A DNA stretch of 64,000 nucleotides from Mermis nigrescens (Eukaryota; Nematoda; Enoplea; Mermithida; Mermithidae): NCBI GenBank assembly GCA_036768485.1, contig JAVLUZ010000142.1, positions 10,096,750 through 10,160,749 on the forward strand, given 5' to 3'. This document shows positions 33,637 to 64,000 of the stretch, in pieces. Within the stretch, counting starts at the first letter, position 1; every line of letters starts with the position of its first letter. Made by a program: the position numbers and the translations under genes. A model generated the notes under the pieces. The model was not told the DNA's origin and made no database searches. It saw only the letters and a list, made by a program, of their open reading frames with translations.

Positions 33637-34717
33637 GTAAGACGAGCATTATTTTTCCGTCCGTTTTAGCAACAACGGACACGTTTCCTCATTTCTCGCT
33701 ACTATTCAAAATGCGCGTAAGTTTATGCGTATACGCGATTTGATGCTTATCATTATCTCTGAAAAAATTCCCGTAAGAGGAAATGGGTGCAGAAAATGAA
33801 CCCTCTCTGACAAAGATTGCGAGTCACTCTGACCTATTGACCGGCTTAATTTTGGAAACAGTTCGCCAAAAATCATTCCGACTTAAGCAAAAGGATATCG
33901 ATTCGTACGACGTATTTAACCGGCGTGCAAAACGATAAAGCCTCGTAATTCATAGAGATGCGCGCATTTTTTCCACGATTATGAATATAATTATGTCCTA
34001 AAGCCCATCGGATAAAAAGCTCTGAAATTCGCAAATATGGGTTTCTCATCCGATTTACTTACTCGCGGGTTATCTTCAGATGTAAGTAAAATAAAAGGCT
34101 GAGACTGACTCATTTACACTCCTAGGACGACTAATTTGCCAAAACGGCAGTGATTCTTGCTTTAAAACAATGCAATTTCATCGAAATTTTATGCTTTGGC
34201 CACGAGGATCACAAAATTCCTATTTTGCTCATGTCATTTTTCAAAATTTTTATAGAACCATAAAAATTTTAAAGATATTTTGGTCCTAATTCTAGAATAA
34301 AAACAATCAAAACGATACACCTAAAGTCTGAAATGTGCCTGCGGCTTGCGAGTGGAGCAAAAGTATGAAAATTTGGATGTACGCGCTGCGAGAATTAATA
34401 TATTATTCGTATGCGACGAGAATTTTTTTTGACACAATGTATTCTAGACGGGGGCCTAAATGGCATGCATGGGCGAGACAGAACTGACTAGATGAGGGTT
34501 AAATCCAGAAATAGTCAAGCTAAACGGAGGTCATTATTTTATTACAAGTTCTTTCTGTATATGAACAAGGGTGGTGACTAAAAATCTTAATCCACTCTGT
34601 TTACATAAGTGTTTTCCTAAAATATACCTAAATGTGCTTTGTACGCTTAAACTGCCTTGTTGACCGTCAATTTGTGCAGCTCTAGTAACATTGAAACATT
34701 AAAGAGATTATCAACAT

Positions 34718-34730
34718 GGCGCGAAGCGCC
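34718..34730. repeat. GGCGCGAAGCGCC hairpin
   Basis: Perfect 5-bp stem GGCGC/GCGCC with a GAA loop. Identical copies occur at 10841, 11022, 55047, 55280 and 55992. Confidence 0.8.
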
Positions 34731-34876
34731 GGAAAAATTTTGATATTTCAACCATTTTCAAGCCGTTTTCAAGTCGCAGGGAAATGCTGTCATCCCTCCC
34801 TACCATTTCAAACCAAATTTACAGGTTTTGTAAAGATAAATTGAGAACGACAAGAAAATTTTACAACAATTTATCG

Positions 34877-35470
34877 TTCAAGCAAAGAAAAATGCTCCGA
34901 TGGAACAAAAAAGGTAAATATACTTGAATTTCTTCATTGTTAAAGATGTAAAAGAAGGGGCTAGGGAAAATTTCCCTATATGCACAGAAGCCATAGGAAT
35001 GTGCTAAAGAGTTAGACTTCCCTAAACAATGCAAAAATCGAAGTATATTCTGCGGCTTGTGAAAAATGAGGGTGTAGTCACAAAACGTTCTCAACTGTTT
35101 CGCAAAAGAGCATTGAAGACACTTCCATGACTATTAATTAATCAATGTATTATTTATTTAATGAAATCTTGACCTTCCACAATGCTCTGGCGCAAAATAA
35201 CTTTACACCTACATGGCCAACTCAATAGTCTGCATGAAAAACCACAAAAAATTTCTTTAAATCTTCCAGAATAAAGTAATCAAAATACTCGCCATCGTAA
35301 TCGATATTACTACGGAAAATCTGCAGAAAGGCGCATAGGCCGCAGAATATACTTCGATTTTTGCGTGGTTTAGGGGAAGTCTAACTGTTTAGTACATTCC
35401 TATGGCTTCTGCGCATATAGGGAAATTTTCCCTAGTCCCTTTTGCTAGTTCCCTTCTTTTATTTAATGTT
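34877..35470. mobile_element. Long-TIR foldback element, copy 3 (right end truncated)
   Basis: The left arm begins AAGCAAAGAAAAATGCTCCG. The inner arm tips carry CTGCGGC (near 35055 and 35340). The right arm stops near 35465, where a G-rich MITE fragment (35468-35521) follows. Confidence 0.7.
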
Positions 35471-35521
35471 TTAGGCCATATATCCATAGGTGAAGAGCGC
35501 CGAAATTCTGGGGGTGCAAGT
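35468..35521 (+). mobile_element. Fragment of the G-rich MITE
   Basis: CATAGGTGAAGAGCGCCG followed by AAATTCTGGGGGTGCAAG matches the left ~45 bp of the family. It ends abruptly at the array start. Confidence 0.6.
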
Positions 35522-37060
35522 AGCTGAAGAAATTTCTTTTTTAGTCTCTAACCCTTTACACTAAAATGATCACAGATCAAGAAATATTGCATTAGAAGAG
35601 AAAAAATTTACCTTTGGAGATATTGTAGCCCTCTACATTTTAAAACTAATTGGACAGCACAGAAACCGAAATTGAGTTAGATAAGCTTCAGGACCCGCTA
35701 ATTGAAAAAAACCCGTATACTTTACACTTTTGTGCAAGAACCAGTATATGTAAAGAAATTTTAAGTTCAGATTCGTAATCTACAACTCAGGGGCAACATT
35801 TTTTTGAAAGAGATGGCCCTCTGCAAATTGTTTGATACCTAATGCTCTGGGCGGAAAAGTGCTTCGCAGTGTAAACGTTACACTGTGCTAATAACGCAAT
35901 ATTGGGTGTATAGAAACAGAATAAACTTGGATCTGTAACGCTAAGGTCAGGGCACATTTTCAGCATAATTAGCATGTTCCGCCAACTTAGCGAGTAGCAG
36001 AAGAAATTTCGTTTTTCGTCTCGAACCCTTTACACTAAAACGATCACAGATCAAGAAATATTGCGTTAAAAGAGAAAAAAATTGGACTTTGAGATATTGT
36101 AGCACTCTACATTATAAAAGCAATAGGACTGCACAGAAACCTAAATTGAGTTAGATAAGCTGAAAACACGCAAGGAGTAAAAATCCGTATACTTTACATT
36201 TTTGTGCAACAACTATTGAGTGTAAAGAAATTTTAAGGTCAGACTCGTAATCCACAGCTCAGGGGCAACATTTGAAAAAAATTGGCCCTCCGCAAATTAT
36301 TTGATTTTTTGATTTACACTTTACACACTCATTGATAACTGGACTTCACAGAACCCAAAATTGAGTTAGATAAGCTGAAAACACGCAAGGAGTAAAAAAC
36401 CTGAAAACTTTACATTTTTGTGCATCAACTATTGAGTGCAAAGAAATTTTAAGGTCACATTCGTAATCTACAACTCGGAGGCAACATTTTGAACACTGAA
36501 ATAGGCCCTCCACTAATTGTTTGATACCCAAAGCTCTGGGCGGAAAAGTGTTTCTCGGTGTAAACGTTACTCTTGTGCTAATAACGCAATATTGGGTGTA
36601 TAGAAACAAAATAATACTAGGATCTGTAACACTAAGGTCAGGGCACATTTTAAGCATAATTAGCATCTTCCGCCTACTTAGCGGAGTAGATGAAGAAATT
36701 TCATTTTTCGTCTCGAACCCTTTACACTAAAACGATCACAGATCAAGAAATATTGCGTTGAAAAAGAAAAAAATTGGTCTTTGAGATATTGTAACACTCT
36801 ACATTATAAAACCAATAGGACTGCACAGAAACCTAAATTGAGTTAGATAAGGTGAAAACACGCAAGGAGTAAAAAACCTGTATACTTTACATTTTTGTGC
36901 AACAACTATTGAGTGTAAAGAAATTTTTAGGTCAGACTCGTAATCCACAGCTCAGGGGCAACATTTTAAAAATAATTGGCCCTCCGCAAATTATTTGATG
37001 TTTTGGTTTACACTTTACACACTCATTGATAACTCGGCATTGGTTGTAAACAAAAGAAAA
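35522..37060 (-). repeat. Higher-order tandem array (GTGTAAAG family)
   Basis: Three tandem units start near 35526, 36001 and 36690 at GAAGAAATTTC...TTTTTCGTCTC...CCCTTTACACT. The spacing is 475 and 689 bp because the second unit carries an extra ~210-bp segment. The GGGCGGAAAAGTG block recurs at 35849 and 36538. Near-duplicate open frames (MLIMLKMCPDLSVTDPS) arise from the repeat and are not genes. Confidence 0.8.
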
Positions 37061-37195
37061 AATGGTACATCGAATTTTTTACTTATCTATCGTTTAAAAA
37101 AACCGCATCTCCCAGGTGTGTGCCCTTGTTGCTGTGAGGGGTGACACAAAATTCGCAATCGCTTTGATAAACATAAGAAAAAAGGTGGCCATGTA

Positions 37196-37230
37196 TATTA
37201 TAGGTAGCGCTATCGCGCTACCTATGATAT
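37196..37230. repeat. Array-end hairpin ATAGGTAGCGC/GCGCTACCTAT
   Basis: An 11-bp perfect stem with a TATC loop follows TGTATATT. A shortened relative occurs at 48575-48600 after the other onecut-side array, so it marks a shared terminus of these repeats. Confidence 0.65.
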
Positions 37231-37656
37231 TCTGGTTGATTAAAATTTCTAAAGTCAAAGCAGAAGTTTAACAAAAAGAATTTAGCACTAGTTTATTACC
37301 GAATCCTCAGTTTGGCTTTTTTTAGCCGTTTTCAACCTAAGCTCAAAGATTGTCTTGCATGCAACACATTTCCTTTTCGCAAAGTCGCCTGACATACCTG
37401 ACTTTCCAAAACCTTAGGTAGGAGTAATACAATATGTGGTAAATGACCTTCATTTTTTACGAGCTTTTGCCACTAATTGAGAGGAGTGGAAGAACTCAAT
37501 CTCTAGGGGGATAATAGGACAACCGACTGTGGGTGGGGGATTCTCTGAACCCCATATTTTATTTATGTTTAATGAATACAAATTTCTCTCGTTACAGAGA
37601 GGGAGACGAATAAGGACAAACGACAAAGTGACGGTGATTAACCGTCCTGCTGACCC

Positions 37657-57007
<19,351 letters not shown>

Positions 57008-57643
57008 CCACCTCTGAGCGCGACTGCAACCCTTATAATTTTGACGCTTTTTTCTTTGGCCCTCTACAGGATAATGGTGCCGTTTTTGACTCTTTATGAC
57101 AATAACTAAGCCTGTCGCGCCACTTGCTTTCCTTCCGGTGGATATTCACCATAAAAGCGCAGCGCTTTTCGTTGCATCGAGTCGTTGAAAATCTCAATAT
57201 TAGGATCATTCCAAAAAGCGCTTTTTTATTTTTAATTATTTTTCCTTTTGCTAGTCTTTTTTGGAATATCATCGAATGATTGATCTCATTTATTTCGTGA
57301 CGTGCCATTGCATCTAAAATTTATGTGTAAGTTGTTGTTCGCTGATTTTAATGCTGAGTTGTTTATTTATTTGGTGTTTCTAATTAAAACACGAACATTG
57401 TGGTCAACTAGAAAGTTCTGTAAAAGGCGCTGTTGCATTCAGAAACGGAAATGCATTAGAGGGACGCCAAAAATGTTGGCGCCTACGTACTTCAACTTTG
57501 CACTTATTGAAAAAGGCGCTAAAATGCATTCTATGTTATACTTATTTGTAGTTTCTTGATTCAATCAACATGAATTAATGCCATAAAAGAAGTAATCGGC
57601 CCAGCGATGATACACAACACAACATACGGAGTTGACTTGTAAC
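57008..57643. other. 3' flank of onecut
   Basis: Presumed 3' untranslated region and beyond. No canonical AATAAA is obvious in the first few hundred bases. The open frames on each strand have no supporting features. Confidence 0.35.
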
Positions 57644-58090
57644 TATAGTCTGTTTCACGAGAACAATTGCATGGAAATCACTTTTCAGCACTCAACTGGA
57701 TAGCCTTAAAAGTTATTTTCAGGCAATCTTTAGTCTGTTTCAAAATTCTTTGGATTATGATTCATAAGCATTAACGATTCAGCCCATCGGCAAAGAGCAA
57801 TTCCTTAGTACCCGCGTCTCGCATCAAGTGATTCGCTAATTGTACAAAAATTGACCCAGATTGTCAAAGCGCATTTTTAAGAGCCAAATAACGTGCAGTA
57901 GACACAATTAGCTGAATTTTTACTGCTTTCGAATCACCTTACTGTAAAAAAGTCCAAAAATTTCGAAACAGACTTTTTATAATTACGGAATCATGGTTGT
58001 TGTCTGAGGTACATACTATCGCTTTTGTTATTGATTTGCACTGACTCAAAAATTGTGATCCATGCAGAAGGTTTCGTGAAATCGACTATA
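57644..58090. mobile_element. TATAGTC(TG)TTTCACGA MITE, 447 bp
   Basis: Left tip TATAGTCTGTTTCACGA; right tip TTTCGTGAAATCGACTATA is inverted to it. An internal second AGTCTGTTTCA occurs at about 57732. Partial homologue at 51955-52172. Confidence 0.75.
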
Positions 58091-58452
58091 TACAAAGGTA
58101 TTGCCGTTGGCAATCAGTTTGGATTCAACATGCGTTGATTCTGATTTTTGATAGATTGCCGCCAACGAGCAGGCCGTTTGATGTTAAGCCTAATTGTTGC
58201 TAGCATTATTTTACCCGTTTTAGCTCTTTAATCATTTCGTCTATTGCTCAAATCTTATTTAGAGCACGTACATCTCTAATAATCAGTGTAAGCATGAAGA
58301 TAATGAAGATAGTGAAATGCCAAACAGTCGAGAAACAACATCAGTCCAAGACTACAACGATATGCTAAAAAGATACTGAAAGCTAAAGATTTTCGATCAA
58401 AAGATAAATTAACAGAAGGTGCTATACCAGCATCTACGAAACGTGTGGCTGT

Positions 58453-58595
58453 CAGGCCCGGTCTTAGGCGTGTGCGGAGTGTGCGGCCGCACAGGGCCCC
58501 AGGGGCCCCGCCACATGCACTATACAAATGCTTCAATATGTAAGTACCAAAAAGGTACCTCGCACAGGGCCCCCAAATGCCTAAGACCGGGCCTG
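58453..58595. mobile_element. 143-bp palindromic MITE, CAGGCCCGGTCTTAGGC
   Basis: The tips CAGGCCCGGTCTTAGGC and GCCTAAGACCGGGCCTG are perfect inverted repeats, with inner GCACAGGGCCCC blocks also inverted. Flanks GTGGCTGT (58445-58452) and ACGGCTGT (58596-58603) look like an aged 8-bp duplication. Confidence 0.85.
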
Positions 58596-59640
58596 ACGGC
58601 TGTTACACGATCGTATGTGCCATTCACTTTACTGCGCATTATCAGATACTGTATGACCACTTGTTAAATGTAGGTACCTACAACCAATATCAATTTAACT
58701 GGGGAACTGACGTGTTTGTGCTTTACAATAATAAAATCGCTTACAATTTTTCGCATTAGAATGTTACATAGCCATAGACCTAAGTAAGCTGGATCAATCA
58801 GAAAAACTAGATGAATCTCCTATATTTTGATGCGTACGTGTAGCATATAGGCTCACTGTGAGGTAATTGTGTGATTCAAATGCATCTACTCATCTTGCGG
58901 CCTTGGCGGGGTATCCCGCCAAAAACCTAAAACGTCCGATATATGGATGGTGTGAGTAATCACACGGTAAGCAAAATAATAAATGAAACTGATGCGCAAG
59001 GCAGCAGTCATAAACAACAGTAGCGTAGCTGTAGGGGATAGGAGGGAATAGTTCACCAAAATTTTGGAAGTACGAATATTTTCTACCATAGCCCACCAAA
59101 GGGAAAATTTAAAATCCTAGAGCGCATCTGAGAGATCGTTTGAATAGATTTCAGCATTCTTTGAACTAAAAAGCCCAAAATTTTAGGCCGCTTTGTACCT
59201 ACTTACCATGATTCAAATGAACTTAAATTTGCTGGAAAATTTTGGTACGTAGATCTCACTGTGTAAAGCTCAAAAACACCATCATTTTTGCCTATCTACA
59301 TGTACTTGTTGAGATGATTGGTTTCAAAATTTTCGTCTTCATTCAGAGGGCCAGCTACAACTATGAGAAGCTCTGGTAGATAAAGGCGTTCCATTACCTA
59401 GCTGAAAAGTTAAAAAAATAGGTGGAGAATGTGACAATGTCATGATAATGATCTTAAGATATATTCACATGAGAAAGATAACATTATTAAAACGATAATC
59501 GTTTTTTTAGGCCCCAGAGTGGCTCCGAAGAGTATATCCTCTTTGCATCCACTTTGTGCACTATGTGCCACAATGTGCGATTATTAAAGCCGCACTGTGT
59601 TGCACAGTTACGCACATTTGTCAGATCGCATGTTCTTTTT
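58596..59640. other. Intergenic stretch, nothing recognised
   Basis: Short frames only. A small GC-rich hairpin-like patch (CTTGGCGGGG...CCCGCCAA near 58902-58922) is the only structure noted. Confidence 0.35.
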
Positions 59641-60210
59641 TTTAATTTCGGTAAGCTTAAAAGAGTAATCGAGTTACCCTTAAAAATTTTTCGCAGTTAC
59701 GTCAGTATTTTTCGATCTTCTTATCTATCTTATTTTATGCAACACGCGTTAAGAACCATGACCCTAGCTCACTTTTTAGGGTTTTTCGTGACCCACAAAA
59801 CTTTTCTTGCCAAAAATCACATGTTCTTTTTGATCTTAGCAAACTTAAAAGAGTAATCGAGTAACACTCTAAATTTTTTTCGCATTTACGTCAGTTTATT
59901 TTGATCTTATCTATATTATTTTATGTAGTGTGCATCAAAAACCGTGACCCTAACTCCATCTTTTAGGTTTTTTGAGTAAACAGAAAGAAGTTTTATATAA
60001 TTCAACTTTAAGTTCCATTCCGCATTACTACTCCGCTTAGCACTTTATTTCTGGTACTCTTTGGTGGATATGGACGAGCCTCACATTAAGCGCTATGATT
60101 TTATCTCGATGAAGTTCACCGCTTTTCACAATTATGTCAGTTTCTTTCCATCTTCTTATCTATCTTATTTTATGTAGCGAGAATCAAAAACCGTGACCTC
60201 GTTGAATAAA
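59640..60210 (+). repeat. Three degenerate direct repeats, ~190-240 bp spacing
   Basis: Blocks starting near 59693, 59884 and 60123 share ACGTCAGT, ATCTTATTTTATG and AACCRTGACC motifs and an ATTAAAAGAGTAATCGAGT-like region. They lie just upstream of the coding candidate at 60409. Confidence 0.6.
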
Positions 60211-60408
60211 CAGGAAAACTACATCGCTTGGCTCTTTTTTCTGGTACTGTTTAAATATGAACGAGCCTGAGAATAAGGGGTCGGTGCCGAGTGCGCTGCC
60301 GAGGTCAGGTGAGCTGCTATAGGCGAGTGCGCTGATAGGGCCGAGTGCGCTGCCAAACAGATATTACCGCTTTGCGTGCGCATTATTTCCGCTGATAACT
60401 GAAAAACG

Positions 60409-60639
60409 ATGTTTCTCCAGCAGACTACTTATGTAAACAGCACTTATGTACCTGAGCGCAATAAGGAAGTGTTTTTTGTTGCAAAATTAAGGTCAGAAAC
60501 CGTCAAAACAGGAATACTTGATAAAAAAATTTTATTCCTCAAAAACTCGGATAAAGGACATGAAATTGTGCTGACGCTAGAACAATTTCACAAGTGGCAA
60601 CGCCAACGAGGCGAAATCTGGCCATCGAAAAACTGGGAG
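60409..60639 (+). CDS. Possible coding exon, unassigned (weakly PC4-like)
   Basis: A 77-codon frame followed by a good donor GGGAG|GTAAGG at 60640. An acceptor TTTCTCCAG precedes 60424, so it could be an internal exon, or ATG 60409 could be the start. The peptide EVFFVAKLRSE...ILFLKN...IVLTLEQFHKWQRQRGEIW is globular-looking. The strand-loop order with a final LTLEQFHKW is faintly reminiscent of the transcription coactivator PC4 fold, but this is only an impression. The direct join to 61303-61491 fails on phase. Confidence 0.35.
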
Positions 60640-61302
60640 GTAAGGTAAACTTTTAGCTTCAAAAAACACTTGTTTTATTTTTTTGTGTTTTGGTATCGTA
60701 AATTTTCTACGCACTTTTTTTGATACGTTTCAGGTATATATTTATTGATAAAATAATTGTTTTGTAAAAGTAATTTATATTTTTTAAAATAATATATACT
60801 AAATATATTAAAAATTAAATAAAACGATTATGCCTTGAAAATATACACGTATTTGCACGTAAATTTGATAAAACTAATTTCAAGGAACTGTTGCGCCGGT
60901 ACCCCATAAAGAACGTTGCTGACTCTACATGATGCGGAGAAAAAATTGCGCGCCGAATCGCGAAAAAATTTGCCGTAAATAAATAAAAGTATGTGATTCA
61001 TTTGATTAAATAGAAAACATAAGCATAAATTATAGAAGTTGAAGCATTAAATACTTTTTAATAATTTTTACAGAATTCGGATTTTAAAACTTGCTATCGT
61101 ACGCAATCATAAATTTTTTATAATAAATGCTAAATTGTGCGTGAAAAAACAGTTTATGTAAAAGATTACATAAAAAAGGTCATAGTGAGTTCAGTTTTAT
61201 AAATTTTAAATTTTTTTTGTACGTCAATCCAATTTTTTCTTCAAAACAATAATCAAATATGCGCGTTGAATTTTACGAATTTGAATATTTTTTCTCGAAA
61301 AA

Positions 61303-61491
61303 ATGCAAATTTTAGTCGGGCCGTTAGAGTCTCCTGACGATATTTTAACGGTACGCGATCCAGTCGAAAAAATCTTCGAAAGTATTGCGACTAGTGGTAC
61401 GTTCGAAGATCCCGAATTGCTTGAAGACGCCAGTTTTGATTCTAGCGATTCTGAATTCACTACCACATCCGGCAAGGCTTTTAAAAAATGA
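61303..61491 (+). CDS. Possible small acidic coding exon
   Basis: A 62-codon frame, strongly acidic (DDILTVRDPVEKIFES, DPELLEDASFDSSDSEF), ends KAFKK and a stop. An acceptor-like GCAAATTTTAG lies just inside its start. It could be the last exon of the gene suggested at 60409, with a missing intermediate exon, or a separate small frame. No homology is claimed. Confidence 0.3.
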   Translation: MQILVGPLESPDDILTVRDPVEKIFESIATSGTFEDPELLEDASFDSSDSEFTTTSGKAFKK

Positions 61492-61504
61492 AATCATATA
61501 ATAA

Positions 61505-61545
61505 GTAGTGGGTAGTGAATTAATAAGTAGTGGGTAGTGAATCTT
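61505..61545. repeat. Tandem duplication of AAGTAGTGGGTAGTGAAT
   Basis: Two adjacent copies at about 61503-61543 in an otherwise unique AT-rich region. Confidence 0.6.
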
Positions 61546-62116
61546 AAACTCGTATATTTTAGCGAGGCGATGAATAGTTATTAGTTTTTTATAACTGGGC
61601 AAATTATAAGAATATTGTTATTATTCGCTGATTTTTACTTATTTTATGTACGTAGACCAACGAACCAACATATATATTTAAATCAGTAGAGTAAAAATTT
61701 ATATATTTAGATATTACATGCGTGCATATTTAGCGTTATCCTACACAGTAAATAAATAATTAAATTCGCTGACTGCAATTTTCTTTTACAAATCAGGCGT
61801 TATTTATCGCATTTCTATTCATTGTAATTGTGATTTTAATTGATTCAATTCTTCTCGAATACCCTTCATTAATTTAATAATTTGTACAACTTGTTTCTGT
61901 TTGCAGAATACCTATCTTTTCTTGAATGTGATATAAATTTTTAAATTTGTGTTATCTGTGCTTTCTGACCTTATGAACATTTTTCGCACGTTCTGGGAGT
62001 CTACCGATTTATTGAGGGGTTCACATTTCCACCCCCATTATTTTATATTATTTGCTGTAATGATTTAATTTTCACCCGAATTGGGGGTTATGTATATAAT
62101 TAGTCGTAAGCATCAC

Positions 62117-62370
62117 GCGTACATAATTTTAGCGCAACGCGACCTAAAATTGATTTATCCCATGATCTGGGTGCTAGAAAGCTTAGTGGTCTATGTACAT
62201 AATTTTAGCGCGGTTTATCCCGTAATCCTGATCCGGAATCAGAAAGCTTAGTGGTCATTAAACGTGTATGTACATAATTTTAGCGCAATGTAACAAAATT
62301 AATTTATCCCATAATCCATGGGCCAGAAAACTTAGTAGTCATTGATTTATCCCATAATCCTGATCCGGGG
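62117..62370 (+). repeat. ~75-bp tandem repeat with TGTACATAATTTTAGCGC
   Basis: The motif recurs near 62118, 62193 and 62269, followed by TTTATCCC.TAATC and AGAAA.CTTAGT blocks. About 3.5 degenerate units. Confidence 0.7.
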
Positions 62371-62448
62371 TGAGCGGATTTATGGAACCTAGGCCCGCTG
62401 GATTATGCTAATTCGGGGTGGGAAGGGGCAGATAGCCGATAAATGTAG

Positions 62449-62576
62449 ATACCGTGGCTCGCCTCCGGGGGTATAATGATGTCAGCTTGCTTGCGTGATC
62501 GTAATACGTCATAATTTCGTATTTAATGCATGTGCACTTAGCAAGCATCCTTCATAATTGTACCCCCAGGGTACCG
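62449..62576. repeat. Short inverted repeat, CGGGGGTATAAT arms
   Basis: The ends TACCGTGG...CCGGGGGTATAATGATG and CTTCATAATTGTACCCCCAGG are inverted over about 40 bp with gaps. An aged MITE is possible. Confidence 0.5.
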
Positions 62577-63057
62577 TCAGTTATTATTGCCTCCTTTTCA
62601 TCTTGTTCAGTCATGTATCGACCTGTCGACATGTCCAGAGGTTTCTGGCCTTTCTGGAATTAAAACCGTAGAAAAATCTTTGTTGTTTACAATCATTGTG
62701 TCACACACTTTTTGGAAATCAAAAGTCTCAAAAATTAGCCAAAAATACATTGAGAAGTCTGGTTAGCTAACGCTCTCCTTTTGTTGAATTCATAGTCCAT
62801 GAACTAATTCGTGTTTTTTATTTCAGATTGCTATAAGTACAAACAAATACTTTCAACTTTTCTTCCCAACAATTTCAACATTTCTTTCCAACAATTTTGT
62901 AACCAAACGCCAATACTTATTTTAGAACACAAATCATTCTAGAACCATTAAAAGTAAATTATATAATAATTCTGAACAGCTTGAGGTCTGGAACTATTTA
63001 TTTAAAGTAGGTACTGAATAAGTACTGAACCCTAGGCCAGCCAGAGAGGCTGATATC

Positions 63058-63512
63058 CATAGGTGGGTAGCACTAAAATTCTGGGGAAAGGGGAGCAGAA
63101 TTTTTCAAAGGTCAAAAATAATGTTTAAAATGGTGGTATGCACACCTGGGCGTGGGGGTTAGGTGGGTATGCCCGTCCCCTCCCGAGAAACCAAAATACC
63201 CCCCAGAAACTAAAATAACTCCCGTAATTCAGTTTTTTTAATTTTTTTTTTTTTTCGCAATTTTTTGATGCCAATAGATAGTGCTCGTTGAGAAACGTTG
63301 AAAAATGATGTTTTTTCGCCATACCCCCATTTTTAAGGCATATTTTTTGACCTTTAAAAAATATTGCACCCCTGGAGAATTTTGGTGCCGCCCACCAATG
63401 GTGGTATGGCGAAAAAACACCTTTTTAAACGTTTCTCATCGATCACAATCCATTGGCCTCAAAAAATTGCGAAAAAAAAATTTCCAAAAATTGTATTACG
63501 GGTCGGCCTTCT
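63058..63512 (+). mobile_element. G-rich hAT-like MITE interrupted by another copy of itself
   Basis: CATAGGTGGGT start. The first ~80 bp (63058-63140) and the remainder (63401-63512) are collinear with the family once the nested copy is removed. The right end is eroded. Confidence 0.85.
63141..63400 (-). mobile_element. G-rich hAT-like MITE, nested in a sister copy
   Basis: CACACCTGGGC start and GCCCACCAATG end. Perfect 8-bp duplications GTGGTATG lie at 63133-63140 and 63401-63408, within the outer copy's own GTGGTATGGCG motif. Confidence 0.95.
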
Positions 63513-63544
63513 GGAAGAACATATGTACCGATTGTAAATGTTGA

Positions 63545-64000
63545 CCGCTTACCACATCAACTAAATGAATTTCGCTTTGGGTTTTTTACATAAAAAAATT
63601 GAAAAACATCCAGTTTCTTCCGATTTGTTTGAAAGGTATTTTATTTTAGGAACGTAGTGTAAACAGTGTTCAACTCTAATCCTACGTTTACCATCACGTT
63701 TTTGCAATCGAAGTGCACCATCATAGCAAAAACTCCAAGTCCGTAGTAAGGTACACCTTCTTTACATGCTATGACATTTATTACTTTTGTATAGTGCAAT
63801 TTTTTATGCTCTTTCTAAATATGTACCTATGTTATTTTCTGTGAAAATTATTTTTGAAAGAGGTACAACTAGAAAAACTTTTACAATGCATAGGAATAGG
63901 TGCCCGGTGGATATCCATGCAAAATAAAAAAATAGATTTCTGTACGTTAAACACAACCAGGGGTTGCAAGCAACTGATAAGCTGGAAAAGGATGAACCGC
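63545..64000. other. Right edge, nothing recognised
   Basis: AT-rich with no repeat or frame of note. Confidence 0.4.

Noticed and set aside
35787..36666. Two similar frames beginning MLIMLKMCPDLSV
   Set aside because: Their similarity comes from tandem array units. They have different ends and no conserved coding pattern.

Overview
The window is eukaryotic, AT-rich, repeat-rich animal DNA. Three protein-coding genes could be assembled exon by exon with consistent splice phases: a GT14 (core-2/I-branching type) glycosyltransferase on the minus strand (exons between 7004 and 15371), a small secreted fibronectin type III protein on the minus strand (24371-28900), and a complete ONECUT-class CUT-homeobox transcription factor on the plus strand (coding exons between 37657 and 57007, with a possible upstream non-coding exon near 33.5 kb). 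One onecut gene plus a GT14 enzyme fits an invertebrate. A nematode is my preferred guess because GT14 and onecut families are expanded there, but nothing seen is decisive. No bacterial-style operon, CRISPR array or convincing tRNA was seen.

Layout. 0-5 kb: degenerate satellite-like arrays built on a GTGTAAAGTTTACAC palindrome, alternating with two long inverted-repeat (foldback) elements. 4.9-6.4 kb: a decayed coding-like stretch interrupted by a 757-bp near-perfect palindrome with 9-bp target duplications. 7.0-15.4 kb: the glycosyltransferase gene; its second intron is packed with nested transposons and one reverse-oriented array. 15.4-24.4 kb: intergenic, mostly hAT-like elements with 8-bp target duplications, including one that keeps the C-terminal end of a hAT transposase. 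24.4-28.9 kb: the FN3 gene. 29-37.5 kb: a divergent intergenic or 5' region with nested MITEs, a CpG-richer block with a splice donor (candidate onecut leader exon) and another satellite array. 37.6-57.0 kb: onecut, whose third and fourth introns (8.9 and 5.7 kb) hold a foldback element, a long array, a PIF/Harbinger element, and about 1.15 kb of (AT)n split by two GC-tipped hAT-like elements. 57-64 kb: mostly repeats plus one or two short unassigned coding candidates at 60.4-61.5 kb.

The genes have no evident functional link. One is a Golgi glycan-branching enzyme, one a secreted adhesion-like protein, and one a nuclear regulator. The dominant biology is transposon activity: at least ten insertions have recognisable 8-bp duplications, and several are nested. 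The glycosyltransferase first exon carries a one-base frameshift that would inactivate it unless it is a sequencing error.
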